DNA from: an uncultured Pelagibacteraceae bacterium
Lineage (GTDB): Bacteria; Pseudomonadota; Alphaproteobacteria; Pelagibacterales; Pelagibacteraceae
Assembly: GCA_902590505.1 (NCBI GenBank)
Contig: CACIWZ010000003.1
Span: 1 to 64,000, forward strand
Length of the DNA: 64,000 nt
Direction: 5' to 3'
The notes under the pieces were generated by a model that saw nothing but the letters and a program-made list of their open reading frames with translations, did not search any database and was not told the DNA's origin. The position numbers and the translations under genes were made by a program. Every line of letters begins with the position of its first letter. The first letter of the stretch is position 1. Positions 1 to 8,037 of the stretch are shown one piece after another.

Positions 1-1
1 A

Positions 2-1132
2 ACAGAAACTGCTTTTAGTGTCTTAGCTGAAGCTAAGAAGCTTGAAGCTCAGGGTAAAGAAATGATTCACTTAGGTTTAGGTCAGCCAGATTTTATGACT
101 CCTAAACATATTATGGACGCAGCAAAAAAAGCTATTGATGACGGACATCATGGATATGTTTTAGCTAACGGGATTGCTGAATGTCGGCAAGCAGTTTCAA
201 GAAAAATAAAAAGTTTATATAAAAAAGAAGTTAGTCCCGAGCGGATTATGATTATGCCTGGTGGAAAACCTACAATGTACTTTGCTATTCAAATGATCGG
301 CGAGCCTGGTGCAGAAATAGTTCATCCAACACCTGGTTTTCCAATTTATGAGTCTATGATCAATTATACTGGTGCCAAAGCAGTTCCATATGATTTAACA
401 AAAGAAAAAGATTTAAAATTTGATCCCGAAAAAATTTTATCTTTGATAACAGACAAAACTCGTCTTGTGATACTGATTAATCCCAATAATCCAACAGGAA
501 GTTTTGTTGAAAAACCTGCGATTGATTTTCTTGCTGAAGGTTTAAAGAAACATCCACACGTTACTATTCTTAGTGATGAAATTTATAGCAGACAAATTTT
601 CGATGGAAAAGAGATGCCGACTTTTTTCAATTACCCAGATTTACAGGACAGGTTGATAGTTTTAGATGGATGGAGCAAAGCTTATTCTATGACTGGCTGG
701 AGAATGGGCTGGAGCGTGTGGCCAGAAAATTTAATTCCTCATGTAACTAAATTAGCTATAAATAGTTTTTCTTGTGTAAATGCGCCTTCTCAATTTGCTG
801 GAATAGCAGCATTGGATGGACCTGACGACTCTATACATCATATGATGGAAAAGTTTGATCAAAGAAGAAAATTAATTCACAAAGGTTTAAATGATTTACC
901 TGGTGTTGAATGCAGTATGCCTGGTGGAGCGTTTTATGCTTTTCCAAATGTAAAGGGAACAGGTATGAGTGGAAGTGAATTTTCAAAGAAATGTATGCAT
1001 GAAGCAGGTGTGGCAATTGTTCCAGGAACAGCATTCGGCAAAACATCAGTAGATTATGTACGTTTTAGCTTCGCCGCATCAAGGGATAACATTCAAAAAG
1101 CACTAGATAAAATATCAAAAATGCTTAAGTAG
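2..1132 (+). CDS. class I/II PLP aminotransferase (aspartate aminotransferase-like), 5' end outside window
   Basis: The frame is open from base 2, giving 376 visible residues; the first methionine at 62 sits inside the conserved N-terminal part (IHLGLGQPDF follows it), so the true start lies upstream and perhaps 10-20 residues are missing. Fold-type I signs are the NPNNPTG motif, SDEIYSR (PLP-binding Asp and Tyr) and the Schiff-base lysine in DGWSKAYSMTGWR (visible residue about 226). The family moves amino groups between amino acids and 2-oxo acids in the cytosol. The glycolate oxidase genes start 8 bases downstream, so I infer that it may aminate glyoxylate to glycine or work on a linked keto acid; the substrate cannot be read from the sequence. 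Confidence 0.88.
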   Translation, partial: TETAFSVLAEAKKLEAQGKEMIHLGLGQPDFMTPKHIMDAAKKAIDDGHHGYVLANGIAECRQAVSRKIKSLYKKEVSPERIMIMPGGKPTMYFAIQMIGEPGAEIVHPTPGFPIYESMINYTGAKAVPYDLTKEKDLKFDPEKILSLITDKTRLVILINPNNPTGSFVEKPAIDFLAEGLKKHPHVTILSDEIYSRQIFDGKEMPTFFNYPDLQDRLIVLDGWSKAYSMTGWRMGWSVWPENLIPHVTKLAINSFSCVNAPSQFAGIAALDGPDDSIHHMMEKFDQRRKLIHKGLNDLPGVECSMPGGAFYAFPNVKGTGMSGSEFSKKCMHEAGVAIVPGTAFGKTSVDYVRFSFAASRDNIQKALDKISKMLK

Positions 1133-1140
1133 GATTGAAT

Positions 1141-2637
1141 ATGAGCAGTTTACTAATGCCAAAAGTTGATAACGCAATTATGTCTAAAAAAGATAAAATT
1201 GCATCGGATCTTCGTGGAATTATCAATTCTAAAAATGTTCTTTCGAATCCTGATGAACTAAGACCTTTCGAAACTGACGGCTTGACGGCTTATAGACAAA
1301 TGCCTCTTTTAGTAGTTATGCCTGAGACAGTTGAGGAAGTTAGTCAAATTTTAAAATATTGTAATGAGAACAAAGTTAAAGTAGTCCCAAGAGGAGCAGG
1401 TACAGGTTTATCTGGTGGTTCGATGCCTTTAGAAGATTGTGTTCTAATGGCAATGGGAAAATTTAATAAAATAATTGAGATTGATTATGAAAATAGATGT
1501 GTGGTTACACAACCTTGTGTAACAAATTTAGCAATCACTCATGCTGTTCAAGACAAAGGTTTTTATTATGCTCCGGATCCATCAAGTCAAATCGCATGTT
1601 CCATAGGCGGAAACGTAGCTGAAAATTCTGGCGGAGTTCATTCTCTTAAATACGGTGCAACTACAAATAATCTCTTGGGTATTCAAGTAGTTTTAATGGA
1701 TGGAACTGTTACTAAATTTGGCGGAAAAGCTATGGACGCGGAGGGATATGATTTCTTAGGCTTGATGACAGGTTCAGAGGGTTTACTTGGTGTTATCACA
1801 GAGGTTACTGTAAAAATTTTAAAGTCGCCTGAAGTTGTTAAAGCCGCTTTAGTTGGGTTTCCATCAATTGAAGATGCAGGAAACTGTGTTGCTGAAATAA
1901 TTGCAGAGGGATGTATACCGGCTGGGATGGAAATAATGGATAAAGCTCTGACGAAAGCAACTAATGATTATTCTAAAGCAGGTTACCCAACTGATGCAGA
2001 GGCGATGATGATTGTAGAATTTGATGGAACAGAACATGAAGTTGAAGCTTACATTCAAAAGACAAAAGAAATTGCTGAAAAAAATAATTCATCAAGTTTA
2101 AAAATCAGTAAATCAAATGAAGAGAGATTAAAATTTTGGGCCGGTAGGAAAGCAGCCTTTCCTGCTTGTGGAGTTTTAGCGCCTGATTACATGTGTATGG
2201 ATGGTTCAATACCTAGAGGAAAACTTGCTGAGGTTTTAAATGAAATTTCAAGACTTTCTAAAAAATACAATTTGCCAGTTGCCAATGCATTTCATGCAGG
2301 AGATGGAAACCTCCATCCTTTAATTATGTTTGATGCAAATGACAAAGAGTCTTTAAGGAAATGTGAGGAGTTTGGAGCTGATATTTTAAAGTATTGTGTA
2401 AAAGTCGGCGGGGCTCTAACTGGTGAACACGGAGTTGGTATAGAGAAAAGAGAATTAATGTGTGAAGCATTCAATGATAAAGATATACAACAACAATTAA
2501 CAATTAAAGTTGCTTTAGATCCAAACTCATTATTAAATCCAGGCAAAGTTTATCCAATACTTAGAAAATGTGCTGAGGAAGGGAGAGTTCATGTCCATGG
2601 AGGAAAAACAAAATTCCCAGACATCCCTAGATTTTAA
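1141..2637 (+). CDS. glcD: glycolate oxidase FAD subunit GlcD
   Basis: FAD-linked oxidase of 498 residues that oxidises glycolate (or a related 2-hydroxy acid) to glyoxylate together with GlcE and GlcF. The FAD (PCMH-type) domain shows PRGAGTGLSGG near residue 80 and GGNVAENSGG; the C-terminal oxidase domain shows HAGDGNLHP and TGEHGVGIEKRE, both typical of the GlcD/D-lactate dehydrogenase family. I chose the ATG at 1141 rather than the in-frame TTG at 1135 because an AGGA lies just upstream. The gene follows the aminotransferase by 8 bases and its end overlaps glcE, so it is in one operon. Relatives use D-lactate; GlcDEF order makes glycolate the best guess. Confidence 0.92.
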   Translation: MSSLLMPKVDNAIMSKKDKIASDLRGIINSKNVLSNPDELRPFETDGLTAYRQMPLLVVMPETVEEVSQILKYCNENKVKVVPRGAGTGLSGGSMPLEDCVLMAMGKFNKIIEIDYENRCVVTQPCVTNLAITHAVQDKGFYYAPDPSSQIACSIGGNVAENSGGVHSLKYGATTNNLLGIQVVLMDGTVTKFGGKAMDAEGYDFLGLMTGSEGLLGVITEVTVKILKSPEVVKAALVGFPSIEDAGNCVAEIIAEGCIPAGMEIMDKALTKATNDYSKAGYPTDAEAMMIVEFDGTEHEVEAYIQKTKEIAEKNNSSSLKISKSNEERLKFWAGRKAAFPACGVLAPDYMCMDGSIPRGKLAEVLNEISRLSKKYNLPVANAFHAGDGNLHPLIMFDANDKESLRKCEEFGADILKYCVKVGGALTGEHGVGIEKRELMCEAFNDKDIQQQLTIKVALDPNSLLNPGKVYPILRKCAEEGRVHVHGGKTKFPDIPRF

Positions 2638-3850
2638 TCAAAATATTTTTAAACCTACTTCAAGAGAGGAAATAGTTGAGATAGTTAAAACTTGTTATAG
2701 GAAAAATATACCTCTAGAAATCAATGGATTAAAATCAAAAAATAAAATTGGAAGAAATTTTCAATCTGAAAAAACTTTAGATCTCTCTGATTTCAAAGGT
2801 ATAATTGATTACAAACCTGAAGAGCTCTATATCAAAGTTAAAGCTGGCACACCTTTGAAAGAAATAATAGAGGAGTTAGACAAAAATAATCAGCAATTAG
2901 CTTTTGAACCGAATGATTTTGGTTACTTATTTTCTGGGCAAAGTAACAGCGGTTCGATTGGTGGAGTCGTTTCATGTAATTTTGCCGGATCACGAAGATT
3001 TAAAGTTGGAAGTGTTCGAGATCACATACTTGGATTTCAAGGGATTAACGGAAAAGGTGAAACTATTAAATCAGGGGGAACAGTGGTTAAGAATGTTACC
3101 GGTTATGATTTAAGTAAATTAGTATCAGGATCTTTTGGAACACTCACGATATTAACTGAGCTATCAATAAAAGTTTTGCCAAAACCAGAAACAAGTAAAA
3201 CTTTAATTATAAAGAATCCTCATCTTAAAAAAGCACTAGACTTTCTTGGAAAAGCATTGTCATCTTCTACAGATCCATCAGGTGGAGTTTTTTATCCAGA
3301 CTATTTTGGAAAAGATTTTGTTCTGAATGATCTTACACACGATGGAGGCTTAACTGCTATAAGAATTGAAGGTCCCACAAATTCTGTGGATCAAAGAGCA
3401 AACAGATTGTCTAAAGAATTAGGTCTTTTGGATCAAGAGCTTTCTATTTTAGATAGTGAGCAAAGTAATATTTTTTGGAGTAGGACAAAAAATTTAGAGG
3501 TTTTTAAAAGTTTAAAAAGTAATTTATTAAGAATAGTTTTGCCAATGAGTGAAACCTTACAGGTTATCCAAAAACTTAAAAATTTTGAGATTAAATATTT
3601 TATTGATTGGGGAGGCGGTCTAATCTGGGCCTCATTTGATCAATTGAACACAAAAATTCTTAGTGAAATCAAGGATACAGTAAAAAAACATCAAGGATAT
3701 ATTACTTTAATTAAAGTTGAAGAGGATCTTAAAGCCTCTGCTGATATTTTTACAATAGATCCAATTAAGTATAAAATAAGTGAAAAAATTAAAAGGAGTT
3801 TTGACCCTAAAAGAATTTTTAATCCAGGGAAAATGTACACAGGAATTTAA
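2591..3850 (+). CDS. glcE: glycolate oxidase subunit GlcE
   Basis: Second FAD-binding subunit of glycolate oxidase, 419 residues with the start at 2591, which has GGGAG six bases upstream; an in-frame TTG at 2570 is a poorer choice. It carries an N-terminal FAD-binding half (GQSNSGSIGGVVSCN and GGTVVKNVTGYDLSKL are conserved GlcE segments) and ends in the family motif FNPGKMY. The gene overlaps the 3' end of glcD by 47 bases and is followed directly by glcF, so translation is probably coupled. It has no known activity without GlcD and GlcF. Confidence 0.9.
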   Translation: MSMEEKQNSQTSLDFNQNIFKPTSREEIVEIVKTCYRKNIPLEINGLKSKNKIGRNFQSEKTLDLSDFKGIIDYKPEELYIKVKAGTPLKEIIEELDKNNQQLAFEPNDFGYLFSGQSNSGSIGGVVSCNFAGSRRFKVGSVRDHILGFQGINGKGETIKSGGTVVKNVTGYDLSKLVSGSFGTLTILTELSIKVLPKPETSKTLIIKNPHLKKALDFLGKALSSSTDPSGGVFYPDYFGKDFVLNDLTHDGGLTAIRIEGPTNSVDQRANRLSKELGLLDQELSILDSEQSNIFWSRTKNLEVFKSLKSNLLRIVLPMSETLQVIQKLKNFEIKYFIDWGGGLIWASFDQLNTKILSEIKDTVKKHQGYITLIKVEEDLKASADIFTIDPIKYKISEKIKRSFDPKRIFNPGKMYTGI

Positions 3851-5149
3851 ATGCAAACATCATTTACAGATAAACAACTTCAAGACAAAGATAATAAAAC
3901 GAGTGAAACAATTATAAGAAAATGCGTTCACTGCGGAATGTGTAATGCTACTTGCCCTACTTATCAAGTAAATGGAGAGGAGTTAGAAGGACCAAGAGGA
4001 AGAATATATCTTATCAAAGATATGTTAGAGAATAAAAAACCAGCCACAAAAGAAATAGCAAAACACATTGATAGCTGTTTATCCTGTTACTCATGTATGA
4101 CGACTTGCCCTTCAGGAGTGAACTATATGCATTTAATTGACCATGGTAGGAATTATGTTGAAGAAACTTACAAAAGGCCTTTTTTAGATAGAGTATTTAG
4201 AAATATACTTTCTTTTGTACTACCGAGACCAAAAATGTTTTTGTTAATGGCTTTATCATCTAAACTAATTAAACCATTTAGTTTTTTATTTCCAAAATTT
4301 ATTAGAAACGCATTAAATTTAATGCCAGATAAAATCCCAGGAAAAAAATTAAAAGATCAAAAAGTTTACGAGGTTAATAAAGGTAAAAAGGTTTCAAGGG
4401 TCGCTTTATTGACTGGTTGTGTTCAAAGAGTTATTTCTCCTGAAATAAACGAAGCTACTATAAGACTTCTAAATAGGCATAACGTTGAAGTTGTAGTAAT
4501 GCCAGACATTAATTGTTGTGGATCTTTAAACCATCATTTGGGTAAACAAAAATTAGCACACGATTCATTTAAGAATAATATTGAGAGCTGGCACGAAGAG
4601 TATCTTAAAAATGGATTGGATGCGATAATAAGTAATACATCTGGATGCGGGACAACATTAAAAGACTACGGTCATATTTTTAAAAATGATAAAGACCTGA
4701 AAAAGAAAGCAAAAAAAATTTCAGAATTAACTAAAGATATTACCGAATACCTCGACGAAAATTTAAAATTAAACATAAATCTAAACTCAGAAAAAAAATA
4801 CAGAATAGCGTATCATTCAGCATGTTCGATGCAACATGGACAAAAAGTTCACGATCAACCAAAAGATTTAATTTCAAAAACTGGTAACGAAGTACTAGAT
4901 ATTCCAGAAGGACATTTGTGCTGTGGGTCTGCTGGTACTTACAATATTTTACATCAAAAGATGGCTAAATCACTTTTAAAGAATAAGGTAAATAATATAG
5001 AAAAAATTTCACCTGATTTTATTTCAACAGGTAATATTGGTTGTATGACACAAATTTCAGCTGGTACTAGAATACCAATTATCCATACCGTAGAGTTACT
5101 TGATTGGTTTACCGGAGGACCCAAGCCGAATAAACTAAACAATTTTTAA
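3851..5149 (+). CDS. glcF: glycolate oxidase iron-sulfur subunit GlcF
   Basis: Iron-sulfur subunit (432 residues) that passes electrons from the flavin subunits towards the quinone pool at the membrane. Two 4Fe-4S ferredoxin motifs are visible near the N terminus, CVHCGMCNATCP and CLSCYSCMTTCP. Two CCG-domain cysteine pairs follow (INCCGSLNHH and LCCGSAGTYN), as in GlcF and heterodisulfide reductase-like proteins. The start ATG directly follows the glcE stop codon. The order glcD-glcE-glcF is the classical one. Confidence 0.92.
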   Translation: MQTSFTDKQLQDKDNKTSETIIRKCVHCGMCNATCPTYQVNGEELEGPRGRIYLIKDMLENKKPATKEIAKHIDSCLSCYSCMTTCPSGVNYMHLIDHGRNYVEETYKRPFLDRVFRNILSFVLPRPKMFLLMALSSKLIKPFSFLFPKFIRNALNLMPDKIPGKKLKDQKVYEVNKGKKVSRVALLTGCVQRVISPEINEATIRLLNRHNVEVVVMPDINCCGSLNHHLGKQKLAHDSFKNNIESWHEEYLKNGLDAIISNTSGCGTTLKDYGHIFKNDKDLKKKAKKISELTKDITEYLDENLKLNINLNSEKKYRIAYHSACSMQHGQKVHDQPKDLISKTGNEVLDIPEGHLCCGSAGTYNILHQKMAKSLLKNKVNNIEKISPDFISTGNIGCMTQISAGTRIPIIHTVELLDWFTGGPKPNKLNNF

Positions 5150-5150
5150 A

Positions 5151-6107
5151 ATGAAAAAAAAAATTTTTGTTACAAGAAAACTTCTCAAAGAAAATGAGGA
5201 GAAACTTAAAGAATTATTTGAAGTTACTTTAAATAAAGACGATAAGATTTATAAACCTCAAGAAATAATAGATGGCTCCAAAAATTTTGACGGGATATTA
5301 AGTTCTGTTTCTGATCCTATCAGCGCTGATACCATCTCTAAACTCTCGAGTTCCATAAAAATTATTGCTAATGGCGCAGTTGGTTTTGGAAATATAGATA
5401 TAAAAGCTGCAAAAGAAAAAGGAATTACCGTAACGAATACACCTGATGTACTTACAGATGCTACAGCAGATATTCAGATTTTACTTTTATTAGGTGCTTC
5501 AAGAAAAGCTTATGAGGGACGTTTAGCGGCCGAAACTCAAAATTGGAAATGGTCATGGGATTTCTTGTTAGGAAAACAAATGTCTAATAAAAAACTTGGG
5601 ATACTTGGAATGGGTAGAATAGGTAGGGCAGTTGCTAAAAGAGCTAAAGCTTTTAATATGGAAATTCATTATCATAACAGATCTAAACTTTCACCAGAAT
5701 TGGAAGATGGAGCAATTTATCATAAAGATCTAAAAAGTCTTTTTAAGCAAAGTGAATTTTTATCTATAAATTGTCCTGCAACTCCTGAAACAACAAAACT
5801 TGTTAATAAAGAAACACTAAGTTATTTAGAAGAAAATACTGTTGTAGGTAACGCAGCCAGAGGAGATATAGTTGATGATGATGCGATGATTGAAGCATTA
5901 AAAAGCGGAAAAGTATTCGCTTATGGCTTAGACGTTTATAATGGGGAGCCCAAAATTCATCCTGAATATTTGAAGTTAAAAAATATTTTTTTACTTCCTC
6001 ATTTAGGAAGTGCAACAAAAAGGACAAGGTGGGATATGGCATTTAGAGCTACAAAAAATTTAGAGGATTTTTTTTCTGGAAAGAAACCACAAGATCAAGT
6101 GAATTAG
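5151..6107 (+). CDS. D-isomer-specific 2-hydroxyacid dehydrogenase (glyoxylate/hydroxypyruvate reductase-like)
   Basis: NAD(P)-dependent 2-hydroxyacid dehydrogenase of 318 residues. The nucleotide-binding motif LGMGRIGRAVAKRA, the substrate-side NAARGDIVDDDA arginine segment, the GLDVYNGEP glutamate segment and the PHLGSAT histidine are all present, so the Arg-Glu-His catalytic set is intact. It starts one base after the glcF stop, in the same operon. Glyoxylate reduction to glycolate, or hydroxypyruvate reduction to glycerate, is inferred from family and neighbours; other D-2-hydroxy acids are possible. It is the last gene before a 112-base gap. Confidence 0.85.
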   Translation: MKKKIFVTRKLLKENEEKLKELFEVTLNKDDKIYKPQEIIDGSKNFDGILSSVSDPISADTISKLSSSIKIIANGAVGFGNIDIKAAKEKGITVTNTPDVLTDATADIQILLLLGASRKAYEGRLAAETQNWKWSWDFLLGKQMSNKKLGILGMGRIGRAVAKRAKAFNMEIHYHNRSKLSPELEDGAIYHKDLKSLFKQSEFLSINCPATPETTKLVNKETLSYLEENTVVGNAARGDIVDDDAMIEALKSGKVFAYGLDVYNGEPKIHPEYLKLKNIFLLPHLGSATKRTRWDMAFRATKNLEDFFSGKKPQDQVN

Positions 6108-6219
6108 TACACCTATAGATTGAATCTATTATTTTTACTTTAAAATATTTCTAAATATATAGAGACTCTGATTTGAGTTTATGCTTAAATATTTCAGTTA
6201 ATTAACTAACGGAGGACAT
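6108..6219. promoter_or_regulatory. intergenic control region before the TRAP binding-protein gene
   Basis: This 112-base gap is long for this window. It holds a perfect 15-base inverted repeat (ATAGATT-G-AATCTAT, 6115-6129) followed by a T-rich run, and a second perfect 12-base palindrome (AGTTAATTAACT, 6196-6207) directly before a strong ribosome binding site (GGAGGA, 6211-6216). The first repeat could be a regulator operator or, read as RNA with a 5-base loop, a weak terminator for the glc operon. The second sits where a repressor would block initiation. No convincing -35/-10 pair was found. These roles are inferred. Confidence 0.4.
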
Positions 6220-7368
6220 ATGTCAAAAATAAAAAAAGGAGTAAAAACTCCATCAAGACGTAAGTTCTTTAAAGCAGCAGCAGCTACGGGTGCTGCAGCA
6301 GCAGCAACAGTTGCAATGCCTAACATTGCATTTGGTGCTCCGCAAACTTTAAAGATGCAAGCGGCTTGGCCGTCAGGCGCTAACATTTTCTTTGAAATGG
6401 CTGGCGACTACGCAAAAATGGTAGGCGACATGTCTGGAGGTGAATTAAAAATTGATCTTCAGCCAGTTGGAGCTGTAGTAAAGACTTCGGAAATTGGACA
6501 AGCAGTAAGTTCAGGTGTACTTGATATGGGACACTGGGTAACAGCTTACTGGTATGGAAAAAATCCGGCAGCTTCTCTATTCGGTACTGGTCCGTCATAC
6601 GGAATGTCATCTCAAGAAATTATGGGATGGATAGAGTATGGTGGAGGTAGAAAACTTTATGATGAAACACTTGCAAAAGTAGGTTTCGACTATATTGGAT
6701 TCTTCCACATGCCAATGCCTGCGCAGCCTTTTGGATGGTTCAAAAAGAACGTAACAAAAGTATCTGATGTAAAAGGTATGAAGTACAGAACAGTAGGACT
6801 AGCTACTAACGTATTGACAGCAATGGGAATGGTTGTAAGACAATTACCAGGAGGTGAAATTCAGCCTGCAATGAAGACAGGTTTGATTGAAGCTGCTGAG
6901 TTTAACAACCCAACATCAGACTCTCAGTTTGGTATGCAAGACGTTTCTAAGCATTATCACTTAGGAAGCTTCCACCAATCACAAGAAATGTTTGAAATTC
7001 CAGTAAATAAGAAGACATTTAATGGATTATCGCCTAAGCATCAGGCTATTCTAAAAAATGCTGCTTATGCTGCAAACAGTGATAACTACTTTAAAGCATT
7101 AGTAAGATACTCTGCTGACTTATCTAAATTGATGAACCAGCACAAAGTAAATGTGTATCAAACATCTGATGCGATCTTAGCTCAACAATTAAAAGGTTGG
7201 GATAAAGTAATCGGAGATTTCAATAAGAAAGATCCATTCTTTAAAAAGATTGTAGACTCACAAAAAGCTTACGCGAAAAGAGTTATGAAGTACTTACTCA
7301 TGAACCAACCTAACTATAAGTTGGCTTACGAGAATGAATTCGGCTCTATAGCTAAAGTTAAAATTTAA
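6220..7368 (+). CDS. TRAP transporter substrate-binding protein (DctP/TakP-like)
   Basis: Periplasmic solute-binding protein (382 residues) of a TRAP transporter. The N terminus has a twin-arginine-type signal (SRRKFF at residues 12-17, alanine-rich stretch, likely cleavage near AFGA at 37-40), so export may use Tat. LPGGEIQPAMKTGLIEAAEF matches the keto-acid (TakP/TTHA0766) branch of the family, including the conserved Glu region that contacts bound carboxylates. A GGAGGA ribosome binding site lies 4 bases before the start. Neighbouring glycolate genes suggest a 2-hydroxy or 2-oxo monocarboxylate ligand, but that is inference. A strong terminator hairpin follows the gene. Confidence 0.88.
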   Translation: MSKIKKGVKTPSRRKFFKAAAATGAAAAATVAMPNIAFGAPQTLKMQAAWPSGANIFFEMAGDYAKMVGDMSGGELKIDLQPVGAVVKTSEIGQAVSSGVLDMGHWVTAYWYGKNPAASLFGTGPSYGMSSQEIMGWIEYGGGRKLYDETLAKVGFDYIGFFHMPMPAQPFGWFKKNVTKVSDVKGMKYRTVGLATNVLTAMGMVVRQLPGGEIQPAMKTGLIEAAEFNNPTSDSQFGMQDVSKHYHLGSFHQSQEMFEIPVNKKTFNGLSPKHQAILKNAAYAANSDNYFKALVRYSADLSKLMNQHKVNVYQTSDAILAQQLKGWDKVIGDFNKKDPFFKKIVDSQKAYAKRVMKYLLMNQPNYKLAYENEFGSIAKVKI

Positions 7369-7383
7369 TTATATTTTAATCAT

Positions 7384-7414
7384 AAAAGGGGGCGTTTTTA
7401 CGCCCCCTTTTTTT
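7384..7414 (+). terminator. rho-independent terminator/attenuator between TRAP binding protein and permeases
   Basis: A 7-bp GC-only stem (GGGGGCG at 7388-7394 with CGCCCCC at 7401-7407, loop TTTTTA) is followed by seven T residues (7408-7414) and preceded by AAAA. This is the clearest intrinsic terminator in the window. Lying between dctP and dctQ, it should let the abundant binding protein be made in excess over the membrane subunits by partial read-through; that function is inferred. Confidence 0.92.
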
Positions 7415-7452
7415 ATGGAAATAATAAAAAAATTAGCATAGTTTAAAAGTTC

Positions 7453-8037
7453 ATGAGGGGATTTATTCATTTTGCAGATACGTTAAGCACTTCCGTTGGG
7501 AAGGCTTTTTCTTGGTGTATCGTAATTTTAATGGGCGGGACTTGTTATGAAGTTGTTATGGCATATGCTTTTAATGCTCCAACCTTATGGAATTTTGATT
7601 TTAGTTTACAAATGTACGGCGCAATTTTTATGATGGCAGGTGCATATACTTTATCTACAGAAGCTCATGTAAGAGGTGATGTAATTTATAGACTTTTTAA
7701 ACCAAGAACTCAGGGTTACATCGATTTAGTTTTATATTTTATATTTTTCTTTCCTGGAGTGCTTGCTCTTGCATTTTATGGCTACGAATATGCATCTTTA
7801 GCTTGGAAGATCAAAGAGACAAGTTGGAATAGTCCTGCACAAATTCAAATTTATATGGCCAAATCTTTAATTCCTGCTGCGGGAATTTTATTAGTCATTC
7901 AAGGTATTAGCGAAGTTTGTAGAGCAATAATTTGCATTCAAACTGGTCATTGGCCTGCTCGAATGGTTGTGGCAGAGGAGACAGAAAAAATGTTAATGAG
8001 AACTTCACAAGACGAGGATCAAAAAGATGTTATTTAG
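7453..8037 (+). CDS. TRAP transporter small permease subunit (DctQ)
   Basis: Integral membrane protein of 194 residues with about four hydrophobic segments (roughly residues 12-35, 50-70, 90-112 and 135-155), as expected for the small DctQ subunit. It bridges the binding protein and the large permease in the inner membrane. The 3' end overlaps dctM by 11 bases, so translation is probably coupled. The terminator 38 bases upstream implies that it is transcribed at a lower level than the binding protein, unless a promoter lies in the gap. Confidence 0.87.
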   Translation: MRGFIHFADTLSTSVGKAFSWCIVILMGGTCYEVVMAYAFNAPTLWNFDFSLQMYGAIFMMAGAYTLSTEAHVRGDVIYRLFKPRTQGYIDLVLYFIFFFPGVLALAFYGYEYASLAWKIKETSWNSPAQIQIYMAKSLIPAAGILLVIQGISEVCRAIICIQTGHWPARMVVAEETEKMLMRTSQDEDQKDVI

